This document shows positions 27,001 to 36,285 of a DNA stretch of 64,000 nucleotides, in pieces. The position numbers and the translations under genes were made by a program. The notes under the pieces are model-generated. The model ran no database searches and was not told the origin of the DNA. It saw nothing but the letters and a program-made list of their open reading frames with translations. How positions within the stretch are numbered: the stretch's first letter is position 1; each line of letters begins with the position of its first letter. The stretch is from Lineus longissimus (lineage: Eukaryota > Nemertea > Pilidiophora > Heteronemertea > Lineidae), in assembly GCF_910592395.1 (NCBI RefSeq), contig NC_088310.1:19661501-19725500 (forward strand). Reading direction: 5' to 3'.

Positions 27001-28052
27001 CCTGGTTGTACGTCATCGTTAATTCACGCTGTAGCAGTAATGGCTTCTCAAGGGTTTGGGCAGGGTGAAGCAAAAGTATTTCTCTACTGTTTGCTTGAAA
27101 TGATGCTTGTAATAAATCTCTCATTTCTACAAAAATTGCTTGATAGATGTAATGATGAGAGGGGTATACATGTGATCTTTCCATTATTGAGATCGATGTA
27201 CACATGTATATTGAGTGAACATTTCAAATTCACCGCACGCGTTCTCCTTAATCGTAGATAACGAGCTTCTTGGGAGACAAGATTGCATTGATTAGCTATT
27301 TACGACATCGAATCAAATTATGAATGATGCATTGTACATCTATGTTGCCACCTGACAATAGACCAGGGTTTTTTCAAGGTAAAAGAAATATTCTGTCTCC
27401 AGAGAAAACTTATGGCGTTGATTATGGATTTGGCAAGGACATCGCCGGCTGTCACTTATATCTTACTGCAAACTACCTTTCCTTGTAACAAATAAGGAGA
27501 AAGCTAGAAAAATTCCCTTTGTTGTGTTGTTTTCCTGAGCGTGATGGCACAAACGAGGCTAGGTTTCGCGTGTTTGTCATTCAGGAATACCCACGAGAAG
27601 TCATACCGTTGTGACCAAAAGGAACTTCGCACAACGTAATTTTGGTCTAAAAATAATTTCTCTGAAATTTGACGACTGTTATACCTTTTTATTCGGGACC
27701 AGTTTTTCAAGAAAAACGGTGTTCATTTTGGGGCGATTCAAAAGCAACATAGTCTTTTGAAATGATACGAACTTATAGATTAAATGAAAAATCTCGTTAC
27801 CAATCATAAGAAGGAACAATGAACAACGACCTACCCAATAAACATCTCTATGCCAGCCATCTGCATGTTTCGCTTAATAGCTTTCCATGATTTCTGTAAC
27901 TTGAAGATCTGGCGGGCGTTTAAGGGCGCTCGAGGGTCCAGGTTTATTTGTAACTCGGGGTCCTCTTCTTTCTTTTTCCGTCGTGTGCCGTTGACCGCGC
28001 CATTTGAGGAATGGCTTTGCACCGAGACGGCTTTCCCTTGATAGCAACCCAT
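119..28052 (-). CDS. GbX: Globin X-like acylated globin, 3 coding exons over 28 kb
   Basis: Coding exons are 28052-27835, 9856-9625 and 268-119 (complement), summing to 600 nt and a 199-residue protein. The joins are GT-AG in phase 2 after residue 72 and phase 0 after Trp150, which correspond to the ancestral globin intron positions B12.2 and G7.0. The protein starts MGCYQGK: Gly2 and Cys3 fit N-myristoylation and S-palmitoylation, a known trait of globin X. A basic, Ser-rich N-terminal extension of about 43 residues precedes the globin fold. By alignment with neuroglobin, Phe85 is CD1, His106 (LEAHATLVM) is distal E7 and His138 (KVGRAHQRF) is proximal F8, at the neuroglobin spacing of 32. 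Membrane-attached haem binding with a six-coordinate iron is therefore likely; enzymatic or sensor roles are inferred from the family. Two TRP-like genes lie in intron 2 on the other strand. The first ATG is used. Confidence 0.93.
269..2103. other. Intron 2 of globin X, left part; 5' flank of the first TRP-like gene
   Basis: AT-rich DNA with no recognisable coding sequence. Short open frames at 1140-1394 and 1551-1760 look random. The promoter of the first TRP-like gene should be in the right part, but I see no convincing core element. Confidence 0.6.
2104..4770 (+). CDS. TRP-like six-transmembrane cation channel with ankyrin-like N-terminus, copy 1
   Basis: Intronless frame of 888 residues from the first ATG at 2104. 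The frame is open upstream to a TTG at 2080, which I do not use. Residues 1-240 are polar and probably disordered. Ankyrin-like helices lie around 260-430 (NGNHNILHALILG near 352; GGFRPLELASKLGQYKLALE near 403-422). TM1 is about 493-518, followed by a loop of about 90 residues with an NLT sequon and cysteines. TM2 is about 610-634, TM3 659-684, TM4 703-727 and TM5 739-765. The pore segment is about 779-798 (GLYSTFLIILNMVDLTKFN) and TM6 about 801-829, ending LLINFLIALMSNKHSDM, which is typical of TRPV/TRPA-type channels. The basic tail carries a CC pair. The GxGD filter of TRPV channels is absent. Role: probably a sensory cation channel in the plasma membrane; ligand unknown. It is nested in globin X intron 2 and followed by a tandem paralogue. 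AATAAA lies at 5732. Confidence 0.88.
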   Translation: MSSRVFPASSGSSGPKVTTKSKKKASKHPTKESSRPRVGDQSNALADKSTDPNVAKELTRNKVSSIKTLAKPHLHVGPTEVNAAKTLQEIMIIYQEEDLELTSLAKEKIKHSNTNVSDVSVKAAIVETVFSDTKPIVIEVEDYCTDEDVTNTPKKTLVGKNPVTNIEKNEQTIVPMTRFKPQRSFVALTNGNLESDDEFETGDTKRLIPNGGTRAEQSFISDQLKSGKASGNVSRTRSLCDLVDAFNRSPGAAVLTGENKMRFLQILCEDEVTSVEYIYNHLSGTIKPYFHLCVLGGCGDFKLSARRSEYTMEIVRRTYFKCAPLLSALFGSLKVFTFYLETSPSKDIIEMGENGNHNILHALILGSFLKIRQEQKYVMLYESAMACFDEGDQRRALLYCETDGGFRPLELASKLGQYKLALEILETEKVYKMKVDAFGPHLHIEYNVSEYYTTGSRREKSLIRDLVRIREDRLPALRDSNFMYHPLIQAWRKMVYRMSLPTIALWFLYRLAFLVVVFTPQLTNADDLFAYFEYILATKDVELELVLKSSSTNLTYIANEIRNTAYPQISDERSVIAVSCLIREVRTLLWKEVNSKATPDLSTLEDMAFKNIPILCIASLSIVHDLVDLVVILLKRLRKRKLAAYSEGFGSRVIDTIFFRVTFFITASGYFIFVASAMNISLFLSKGRYSGLSVTHATYLIHASVSSYTVAKVLTIWSLLYFIQLFPGLGKFVIGFQRMIMALAQFILVLFMIFLSFSLTLTSILRLDCSQSYFQNHAQGLYSTFLIILNMVDLTKFNVQTAYVVSVLHVAFIMIVTILLINFLIALMSNKHSDMIEYGDIIQELCCLGVALTASRKVTALLCCKRKKRRDRDTIVITEMRRPREYMN
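4771..6231. other. Spacer between the two TRP-like genes
   Basis: No coding sequence recognised. The left part is probably the 3' untranslated region of the first channel gene. The right part is the 5' flank of the second. The short reading frames here are not supported by anything. Confidence 0.6.
5732..5737 (+). terminator. Candidate polyadenylation signal AATAAA for TRP-like copy 1
   Basis: The first AATAAA downstream of the stop codon at 4770, about 960 nt away. The assignment rests on strand and order only. Confidence 0.4.
6232..8790 (+). CDS. TRP-like six-transmembrane cation channel, copy 2
   Basis: Intronless frame of 852 residues, starting at ATG 6232. It has the same architecture as the upstream gene: polar N-terminus of about 200 residues, ankyrin-like helices (GNHNILHALILG near 312; GGFRPLELASKLGQYKLTLE near 361), TM1 near 452, a long sequon-rich TM1-TM2 loop (NLT, NLS, NFT, NST), and TM6 near 756-784 with LLINFLIALMSNKHSDM. 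The pore segment reads GMYSTFLIILNMVDLSKFN, again without GxGD. The N-terminus and first loop have diverged strongly from copy 1, while the pre-TM1 linker and the TM4-TM6 block are almost identical, even at DNA level. The shared motif PIVIEVEDYC sits in the otherwise dissimilar N-terminus. Family placement is TRP (closest to V/A-type); subfamily and stimulus are not determinable here. Confidence 0.88.
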   Translation: MESKVSSSRRRSSGPTGMHIMNNRLSKKPGSEEQPKELRRSSSTPHVNGVEKRRTSVSTLTITDVEQASLSEDSLEPQTSLKFTNRSSTETLETVVNATPPIVIEVEDYCSSDDVAITETDLVRGSTQTNVQAIRPMFQNGKVRTECMEGDSGYASATLAVQPISHTKGTPFEFAPNQDKPDQGKAVLEKLNGKCSLGHLVDAFNRSPGAAVLTGEYKSRFVELLCSDDVTSVKYIYDNLSETAKTYFHLCIIGGFENFKLSNRCSEYSADIVHRTHFKRAPVLSALFGSLTVFNFYLETSKGKDIIEMEENGNHNILHALILGSFLKIRPEQRYVMVYVKAMEWYDEGYQRRALLHCETDGGFRPLELASKLGQYKLTLEILETEKVYKMKVDNFGPHLHIEYNVSEYYTTGSRRDKSLIRDLVRIREDRLPALRDSNLMYHPLIKAWRRTTYWASLPTISIWFLYRIAFVVLVFSPNLTNADALFLYYDYILATNDINLSFVLSGISTNLTIIQNEMKNFTAVRFIGNKEVVSCLTSHIRRFMWGSANSTDRPDWGNLELVMQSTQPLLIIAVLSVILDLVDFAITSLSRLRKGKLANYSEGSGTRVIDTKFFRITHFIMIVGYGIFTAVAEIISAFLRKGGVGIGFVHVTPLIHFSTVAYAVAKVLTIWSLLYFIQLFPGLGKFVIGFQRMIMALTQFALVLFMIFISFSLTLTSVLRLDCDKPEFQNHLRGMYSTFLIILNMVDLSKFNVQTAYVVALLHVAFIMIVTILLINFLIALMSNKHSDMNQYGDLIHKLCCLGVAETASRKVTMLLCCKRRKRSDRDVIVVTRIRRPKEFSHFLGGVWSGE
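8791..9624. other. Intron 2 of globin X, right part
   Basis: 3' flank of TRP-like copy 2 and the start of globin X intron 2. No further gene seen. Confidence 0.6.
9625..9856 (-). CDS. GbX: Globin X exon 2 (haem pocket)
   Basis: The exon is 232 nt, with acceptor TATCTTTCAG|T and donor TTTTGG|GTAAGT on the minus strand. It encodes CD1 Phe, distal His (LEAHATLVM) and proximal His (GRAHQRF). The part after the donor is intronic even though the reading frame stays open for a further stretch. Confidence 0.94.
14051..14375. repeat. Degenerate tandem repeat, about 3 units of 109-123 bp
   Basis: Three diverged units begin with ATCAAAC at 14051, 14174 and 14283. Shared blocks include GTTTCTTCG followed by a T-rich stretch, CTTGGAAATCCTTCC and variants CTTAGAAATTCTTCC and CTTGGACATTCTTCC, then CGTTACACTT and similar. 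Units 2 and 3 share GATCAAAC-(4 nt)-CAGA. Third unit appears incomplete. Confidence 0.65.
17956..18040. repeat. GAT/GAC trinucleotide microsatellite
   Basis: Nearly uninterrupted GAT then GAC triplets. They create artefactual Asp/Thr-rich or Arg/His-rich open frames in several reading frames. Confidence 0.95.
22459..22516. repeat. CAT/CAG trinucleotide low-complexity tract
   Basis: Runs of CAT followed by CAG triplets. It lies inside a 73-codon open frame (22362-22583, plus) that begins MTSRLKAVKRVMKRVGNIV and could be an exon, but nothing else supports it. Confidence 0.85.
27835..28052 (-). CDS. GbX: Globin X exon 1 (acylation signal, extension, helices A-B)
   Basis: The exon encodes residues 1-72 plus two bases of codon 73. 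It carries the MGC acylation signal, a polybasic stretch (RRKKK) and the start of the globin fold (LNARQIFKLQKSWKAI). The donor reads ATTGG|GTAGGT on the minus strand. The next base, from exon 2, completes Gly73, giving a continuous MFIGLF helix-B/C segment. Confidence 0.93.
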
Positions 28053-30038
28053 GTTTTACTTTTGAACTTATTGTGCAGTTGTACAATAGAATAAGTGAGT
28101 TTGTTGGACGTATACTATTGATCTTCTCAAACACAGATGCGGGCTGTCAGAGCAAGGCCTAAATCCTAAAAAGTATGATGGCTCGAAAACTATTGGCGAA
28201 ATCCATCAGCGAACTGAAAGTACTGCTTCTGCAGAGTATTGCCACAGTAAGTAGGTAATGATAATTCCTCCATTAAACAGAGAGCCGTTTCTAAGAACAT
28301 TAATCCAGTTATGGCGGATGGCTCGAAAATGTTTATTCTATTCGACAGAAATTTGCGACTGAGAATGAATGTTGAGACAGCTATTCAGTGTGACCCGGGA
28401 CGTTGAGGTCCTGTAGTCAAAAGGTCTCCAGATGAAGTCTCTTAGTCCAAGTCCAAATTCATGGACGTCTGCTTGCACAAAAAAGGTTGTTTTATTATCA
28501 TCCAGACAGCTCCCAGTAATCACTTTCGAACTGAATCAACCTGTACACCTCTCGAGTCGTTCATTGAAATTAATGCATCCATTACGCGAAATCGAATAAA
28601 ATCACTAAACTCTCCTTGGTGAGAAACCCATCGGCACCATTGGAACAAATGTCGATCCCGTCGAGATGAGTTACCTAGCCATCGCAACCTTCCTTATGAC
28701 CGAATCGGGATAGACTACAACATTAGTTTTTGTAACCAATCGCGCCAGTAATAAACTCATTTGGACACTCCCAGCGCAAATAGAAGTATGATTTCTCTGA
28801 GAGTATAGATTTACTCAGATTAAGACAGGAAGTCACGCTATTCTCGAGGCAGAATCGCAATAAGGTAAGCCATAGATCATAGCTTTGTGGAAAACTATTG
28901 CTAGCATTCAAGAACCAATCTTGATCATTGATCGAACTCAATGTCCCCCCTTATTAGTTTCCCTACCAATTTGCACTGCAGTGACTCCGATTACATAACC
29001 TTTGTAGACGCCAAAAGCTACGATAAGATATCACGATCACATCTGCAAATTTAACACATTTTCTCACGCGCAGATCACGTTTATGAATTTCGCATCATAC
29101 TCAAGTCCTTAAAATGACCTATGGTATTCGAAATCCACACTACAAAATATATGGCTTATTTTGTCCTTGCCTCTTTCAACGTTTACCGGGTGTGATTTTT
29201 CCCCGCTCGGAAAATTATTGGTACAGTCAAACCGAATCGATTCCATTTGTAACAAATTCTATTTCAACAACACGTATTAGCAACGCTTCCTTTCCAACAT
29301 TGCGAAACTATTGGATTTGAGAAAGTGCTTTGGAAGATAACATCAAAAACGCATCAAGATTTGAGGTAAATGCCTCCGAAGCAGAACGCGTATCCTTGTC
29401 CAAGCCGAATCTACCACTGATATCGGAAATGTTACCACGCCAATCTTGAGGCGTGTCTATTCTCCAAACGACGGGTACGAGTGAGCCGCTGTCACACAGA
29501 CCCCGTGCTTGCGCAAAATAAGAAATCGACTTCCAGTATACCAGGCTGATCAATAGTTCCGCACACTTTGAGAAGATTCCATTTGCTACGGCTAATTAAT
29601 CGATCTTGTTCGTTCGTCCTTCATCATGATTCTATTAAATCTTTCTTTCATTTACTGATTAAGAAATTGTTCTATCCTATGCATCTGTATATTGTTGTTC
29701 CATTCTGAAGCGTCAAAAGATAAGAATAGAAAGCTCTTACTTTCGTCATCAACGGTTCCAATAGATTCAAAACTGGCGACGGCGACGGCCAAGAATTGTC
29801 TCCTAATGCGTTGGCCTATCCCAGAAGGTAGTCATTAGGACACGTGACTGGATATATGGCGTATCCGAGTCGTTGCTAATCAAGGCAAGGAAGTAGAGAA
29901 TACACGAAGTCGTTCTTGGACGAGGGACGTCGACTAGTGAGGATGGCTATCCCGTTCCGGAAACCAGACATCGTTTTAGTTCGTGTATGACACCATTAGT
30001 TTTAGCAAGAATTAATATAAAAGTCTTTAATAATTCTT

Positions 30039-30079
30039 GGTTTTAGGGCAGGTTTTAGGGCAGGTTTTAGGGCAGGTTT
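30039..30079. repeat. 12-bp tandem repeat, about 3.4 copies
   Basis: Perfect copies of GGTTTTAGGGCA start at 30039, 30051 and 30063, followed by a partial copy. Confidence 0.95.
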
Positions 30080-30836
30080 CCGTTATTGAAAGCGGCTCCT
30101 ATCGACGATTCAGGCCGTGGCACCGGATGGCTCAATCTAAATGAGAACCTCGTTGAACTGGTTCTCGAAACGGGATAGGGAGGCCTCACTTCTGCCAATT
30201 GGATTTCAGAAATGTGCAGAAAGGTGAGGGCTTTCTTTTAATATTGACAGTGACCTTAGTTGCCTTTTTTCATCACGGGTGAATACGTTATATCACTATT
30301 CTGTTCACGCGAAATAACGGAATGGAATAAATAGCTCCGGGTCTTCTTACAAGTCTTAACACGAACCCTATAATATAGTTCGATTAATTACTTAATTAAG
30401 ATATGTTAATTTGGGCCATGTTAATTGTAGGCTACAATTACGTTGTTCAGGAGAAATTAGTTTAGCGAGTGGGTGATTGATTTTCCTCATTCATCTTTTG
30501 TCTCTCGGAACGTCCGGCCATTCTTTCCTGAGGCAGGAAAAGAGAACATTAATAACCAATAGAACCGATTTGCACGAATGGTAGATCTAACTTCGGAGAT
30601 GCAGATCGATATCTCTAGAACTGCCCTCAGAGAATTGATAGAGGTCAAATAAAGGAACACAAAGTGACGTAAGAAAAATGAGGTCTCTGTAAAGATACAT
30701 GTACAATTGCAAAGGTACAGGACTGGCAAGAAAGTAAAAGAAACCTGTGGTTGTACAGTGGATATTTTCCGATAGCAATTCCAATTTATACTTGGACACT
30801 TTTTATGCAAAGTTCAATATCTTATCGAACAGTTGT

Positions 30837-30842
30837 TTATTT
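30837..30842 (-). terminator. Candidate polyadenylation signal of SLC6 gene A
   Basis: TTTATT on the plus strand (AATAAA on the minus strand), about 29 nt beyond the stop codon of gene A. It would give a very short 3' untranslated region. Confidence 0.45.
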
Positions 30843-30870
30843 CATCATACTGGTTCTGGCGAAAAGCTCA

Positions 30871-33800
30871 TCACACAAATGGCTGAGGTTTCATGAAAGT
30901 GCCGTTCTCTGCCACAGCAGCCAGAGGTAGAGTCTCCTTCAGTCCATCTTGTTTCGTCCACGGATGCCCTTCATAATACGCTGATGCTTGCGGGCCCCAG
31001 ATTTTGTTCGGACTGGTGAGCACTCGCAGACGCTGGAAAACCAATACGAAATATGAACAATCCGTGGTGAATTGATTGGTAATCTTTGCAGCAGGTTGGA
31101 CAAAAATAGTGATTGTTAGCTAACTACGTATCCTATCACTCCACACAGCCTCAGGCATGAGAAGAAAAAAAGATTATTGGTGTCTGATGAGGAACCGTTG
31201 TGAATAATAACAGACAGATACGTGTCCTACAGTTGGCTTTCACCTGGAGTACACGAATAGAAAAGAACTCAGTATGGATATAGGTCACCATTGCTTCAAT
31301 GCAGGACTGCTACTACACGCAGTACGCCGGGCCACGACTTCTTTAAAAGGCAACTTGGATAACCGGTCACAGACAAGGAGAAACATTCCTGTACATGAAT
31401 GACAATTACATTACCTTTAGAAGTCTTCCTTTTTCCCTGACTATTCCCACCACAGCAAATGCAGGCAGTTGGATGATACTAGCCATGGGGATGAGGCAGG
31501 CGATGACAATGGCCCAGTTTGGGTACACGTAACTCCCGTACGTTGGTCTACTGAACCCCGACAATATATAGATAAAAATGGTCTGAAACAGTTAAAGGAA
31601 GTTGGTTAATAAAAAGGATCGCTCTCTTGGATCAAGTATAGAGCAATTAACTTTTCATAGAGCTTCAGCCCGATGCGATCATCATTTAGTAAGCCAAAGA
31701 CCGCATTCGCGGGCGCTTCCACACATGACATCTTACTTGGAATTGCTGGTTGATCGCTTGTACAAGAAGTCCAAAAATGGCGTTGTCTTTCTACCTTATG
31801 AGCAACCAGTGCCTACAGGTATTTGGATCAATTAGTGGGCTTATGTTCCGAAGAGCAGCCGCCGACAAAAATCCTACCGCTTGATAGCTCAAATGATGAT
31901 ATTCATCACTATGAACGTAATCTTAGATTACTCACTAGTGTATAGGCTGGCGTCAAAACACCCCAGAAAATTTTAAAAACAAAGAAGGGTTTCTTTCCAA
32001 TCATCATTTCAGTGTCTTTGTAGAGGCGATTTAAACCTGAAAAGGGAAGGTATAAAGTCTAAAAAACCAGTTCATGTATTTTTTTCGTAGTAATCACCTT
32101 TTCTGTACGAACCATTTTTTAATCCCTTGATATTTTTGAAAAAAAGCAATAGTGCTTGTGCCATTGTGATGTCATTACAATTCAAAAATATCCTTTCATT
32201 TGGGGTTTTTTTCAGCCTCGAACCCAAAATCGAGGAACATTATCATTAAAGAATCAAGTCATATTTGACACGTCAGTTGCTTGTACTGCGGGGTTATTTT
32301 CTGAAAATGTCTAAAGTATCGCCGATGTTACATTATAACTGAAAAATCATTCTCGGCTGAGCAACTGTTAAAATGTGAAAAGGTAAATAACATCCGCACC
32401 AATTTTGTTGAAATGCGGTGAATCATTTTCTTTAAAAGAAAGAAAAGTACGGCATCGTTTGAGCTGCGCATTGTTATTGTCAGAGGAGCACATCTGGCCG
32501 ATTTGATAACTCACCGTACAGCCACGACAGACCAAGGGTACCTAGTATCATCATCACAAATGTTCCCGTCGTTATTCCATACCAGTCTACTAGCTGGAAC
32601 CAGTACATCCCACCCTTGAAAGGAAAGAGTTCACATGCAATAGCCGGAATTTGGGACTGAAAAAGATATCGTTACAAAAGCGAAGTTAAAGTTCATATCC
32701 TCTCATCCAAAACAAACAATTGGTGAGATCTAAAGTCATCAATTCAGTGGTAGCAATATGGCTATGATTGCGCTGATTAAGATCACGACATTCATGTAGT
32801 ACTGATCTTAATTTGCTGCCACCCTACACTCTGTCCTCACATTTTTAACCAATCTTACACATGGATGGTATGACACAGAAGAGTCCTTACCCGAGAACAA
32901 AATATCAACCCAAACATGGAACCAAAGAGAACATGTGCTAGTAATATCCAAATGCGTTTGCTTCGAAGATGCGGAAACGCATCCGTCACACAGGAGACTA
33001 CTGTCTGGAAATGCCCGATCTAGAAACGAAATAGAGACATTGATAACAGTATAGAATGAATCAGGTCAGACGACGGCGTCTTGAAAGAGACGTTATATTA
33101 CCAGAATTATATCTAATCATATTTCACCTTCTAAATCCTGTTGGGACACCATGACAAATAGTGACTTACAAAAGAAATTAAATTACGAAATTTCCTTCAG
33201 ACCTGACGCGAAATGAAAGTTAAGGCCAAATTTGTGACCAAACTGTTTTGAACAAGAGGACCTTTGAGAAACTCCGCTAAGTCCCTGGATAAAATGCCGA
33301 TAATGAAATCCGCCTTGCCAATAAAATCATCGCTAAACGAGTCTGCCATCTATATACCTGCGTTCCAATCGCAAGTGTCGTCAACATGAGAAAGAAGAGA
33401 ACACTCCAGAGCTGCGGCAGAGGAAGCTTGGACAAGGCTTCGGGGTAGACGATGAAAGCCAGGCCTGGCCCTGACTTGAGGACTTTGTCAACAGGTATCC
33501 CCGTCCTATGGGCCATGTGACCGACAACAGCGAATACGGCGAATCCACCGTAAATGCTCGTCAGGCAATTAATTATCACGATAAGAATGGTGTCCCTGAA
33601 AGTCCAAATGAAAGTATTGTACAATGTATCTCTAAAGATTATCTCATAAAAGCCGACCCCTTCACACCACGCCCCCAAACTATCAGCAACAATAGCCGAG
33701 GTGTATACACCACGAACACATAAAATGATCATAGCTAAAGGATCAATATTTTTTTATTAACATCCCTGCATTTTTAACACCAGTACTTAAAGGTTTGGTG

Positions 33801-36285
33801 GAAATCACAGGGGACAACGCCGAGTGGTCTATCATGCTGAAGCTTTGGACATCTGTAGGCTTCTTACCACTTTAAATGGTGGCCGAACTCAGAATCGTAC
33901 GTACCTCTGGCAGTTGTTATGAAACTTGCTGTAACTTGCAAACATGATATTTCCGCCTCCGAATGCTCCGATGGAATAAAATATCTGAATGGCAGCTTCG
34001 ATCCAGATCTATAAGCGACACGAAAATTTTTTGACAAAAGCATGCTTTTTTCGCGACCTAGCATTACAAGTACACTAAAGTTATTACCAGCGTATTCGCG
34101 ATCCAGCATAGTATTACAAGCATGACAAAAAAATTGAATAGAAAAGTACTGGTGATATTTTTCTTGAAATAAAAATGCTTTTTTGAGGGATTTTATTTTA
34201 TTCAGTTAGTTTCAATTACACAATGAAGACAGTTGAAATCGGCTTTGTATTTTAGGAAATATCTTTGGTCATACTTGTATGATGTATATAACACGAGGAC
34301 GTGTTGATGCTTACACGTTTTGATGATTTATAATTGGAGCTACATTGCATACCACCTGCGAATGCAATTTTTTTTCTAGACTTGTGGTATCCGCATATAT
34401 CACTGGCGATTACCATATAAAATGCATTGCTAATAATTAAATCAAACACAGTATAAATATGCTAAAATTCAGTACTATCATTTAGTATACGCGATACACT
34501 GTATTACAAGCTTTCGTTAACCTTGTTACTAGCAAATATGCAAGTATATTTACCCTGAACTCCAACAGCTTGCTGAAGTCTGGCTTGATGAAATACATTA
34601 TACCATCTACAGCTCCCGGGAGTAGGCACCCTCTGATAAGGAGTATGGTCAGTAAAATATAGGGAGCAATGGAGGTAACATACACAACCTGAAAATTAGA
34701 AATCAGAATTACTGTATATCTTCTTGTCCGACGAGTCATTTTCTTCCCGAAAATCCTCTATGGAGTGTTTATTCGCGTTGTACAGCGCAGCCAACAGACT
34801 CCATGTTTAATACGTATAAAGCATATCTAGAAAGAGGTCCTGAAGTATTCTCAAAATATTCATACCTTCCCAACCGACTTGATCCCCTTAATGACACAAA
34901 GACCTGCAGTTGACCAGCCCACCAAATGACATACGACAAGTTGCCATCTGAGGCCTCCGAGATCGGTGGCATCGTCTGTCAGCTCAAGAACGTTGTTCCT
35001 GAAAATATTTAAATAAACAGAAATTGTTGAGTGTATTTAATTTTTGTCCAACATCAAAATCTACATTCAAGTATTTTGCAGGCGTCGTATGTGTACTGCC
35101 CAATCAGAAGCCTTCAATCCTGCTGCCGCGTGACAGTACTCAGACGGGAACCAATCAAATGACACTATTTGCCTTTTTTGTTTATTTACTCCTACATGTA
35201 CATGACTGCATAAATGGCTTGAACAGGATCCTAGCCACGTCAGCTCTGAACTGTACGTCAAGGATTATTTGAAGAGGAATGAAATGGGTGTTGGGCTTAC
35301 CGTAAAAATTCTTCTCCAGGAGACACACGCGAATCTGTAAAATTCAAGGAGTCTGACCCGTTCACCAAGACATCTGCTTTTATTGTTGCATTGAAAGATG
35401 CATTAAGCTGCCGAATAATGCAGTTTTCCGTATTCCAAGTATTGTTGCAGCTCGTCCAGGGAAGCTCGGCGGAGAAGGACATGGCGAGGTAGTAGAGGAT
35501 CCAGGTGACGAGATGGCCGTATAGGACAGAGACGACCAGTATGGCGACGGTCATGCCCCAGCCGATTCCTGAAAGCAGAGGAAAAGTTGAAAACTGGCCA
35601 CAAGACGAGTGTAACCTACTTTAGTATTATTCTTCTCAGCCTTAAAAATATATTACATATGAAATCAAAAATCTGATCTATTACCTTAATATCAATCATA
35701 TCACAAAGGGAACAACATTTAATTTCAGTCCTTACTCTTAACTTGAAATAAGGGGTTGACGTCCTCACCTTTGAATAGCGGGATGACATTCCAGACCATA
35801 GATGGGCTGAGGCCGGAAAACTGGCCTATGACGACTTCGAGGAAAAAGGTGGGAAATCCAATGACAACCATCGCTAAACAGTAAGGGATCAGAAAAGCAC
35901 CTGGAAATTATGTAAGCTCGAGGTGATGACTTACAAAATATGCAAAGAATGTAGCTATATGACTTTCTTACCACAAGTAAGTACACTACACTACTTCTAG
36001 TCAGCATTATTATCATTCAAAAGAAGAATCGAAAATCGAGAATTTTTCACAGGTTCCTCGTAAAATCGATAATTGCGAGCAGGATTGTTTACCGCCTCCG
36101 TTCCTCATGCACAGGTATGGGAACCTCCAAATATTGCCTAGGCCGACCGCGTAGCCGAGGAGCGAGAGGAGATATTCTCTATGGTGGTCCCAATGAGCTC
36201 GTGTTTTATCTCTAGAACAATCCGATGCTTCGAGATTAGCATCCTTCCTTCTGCAAGACAATCTCTCAAAACACGTCATGTTCAT
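30871..36285 (-). CDS. SLC6 family sodium/chloride-coupled transporter, gene A (amino-acid type)
   Basis: Twelve coding exons (complement): 36285-36093, 35900-35769, 35568-35301, 34998-34866, 34688-34554, 34008-33905, 33595-33358, 33019-32891, 32614-32515, 32036-31936, 31582-31415, 31032-30871. All junctions are GT-AG with matching phases, giving 620 residues. TM1 has [19 protein letters not shown]; the Gly where monoamine transporters carry Asp points to an amino-acid substrate (glycine-transporter-like). EL2 has the [10 protein letters not shown] cysteine pair and several sequons. TM3 keeps the substrate-site Tyr ([10 protein letters not shown]). TM6 reads [12 protein letters not shown] and is followed by [10 protein letters not shown]. 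Chloride-site residues (TM2 Tyr, TM6 Gln/Ser, TM7 NCLTS) are present. TM8 reads TLAIGTQ where most relatives have a GLDS-like motif with Asp. Plasma-membrane uptake is likely; the substrate is not proven. Start is the first in-frame ATG; MNM leaves a second ATG two codons later. Confidence 0.94.

Larger units (their letters stand above)
9857..27834. other. 18-kb intron 1 of globin X
   Basis: No convincing coding exon on either strand. It contains a degenerate tandem repeat (14051-14375), a GAC/GAT microsatellite (17956-18040), a CAT/CAG microsatellite (22459-22516), a small repeated 13-mer around 10310-10335, and a short AAAGCA-rich imperfect repeat near 26290-26420. The longest open frames (24590-25036 plus, 16982-17419 minus, 11320-11649 minus) show no family resemblance. 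Confidence 0.6.
28053..30870. other. Intergenic region, globin X 5' flank to SLC6 gene A 3' flank
   Basis: Upstream region of globin X (transcribed leftward) and downstream region of SLC6 gene A. No gene recognised. It contains a 12-bp tandem repeat at 30039-30079. Confidence 0.6.
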
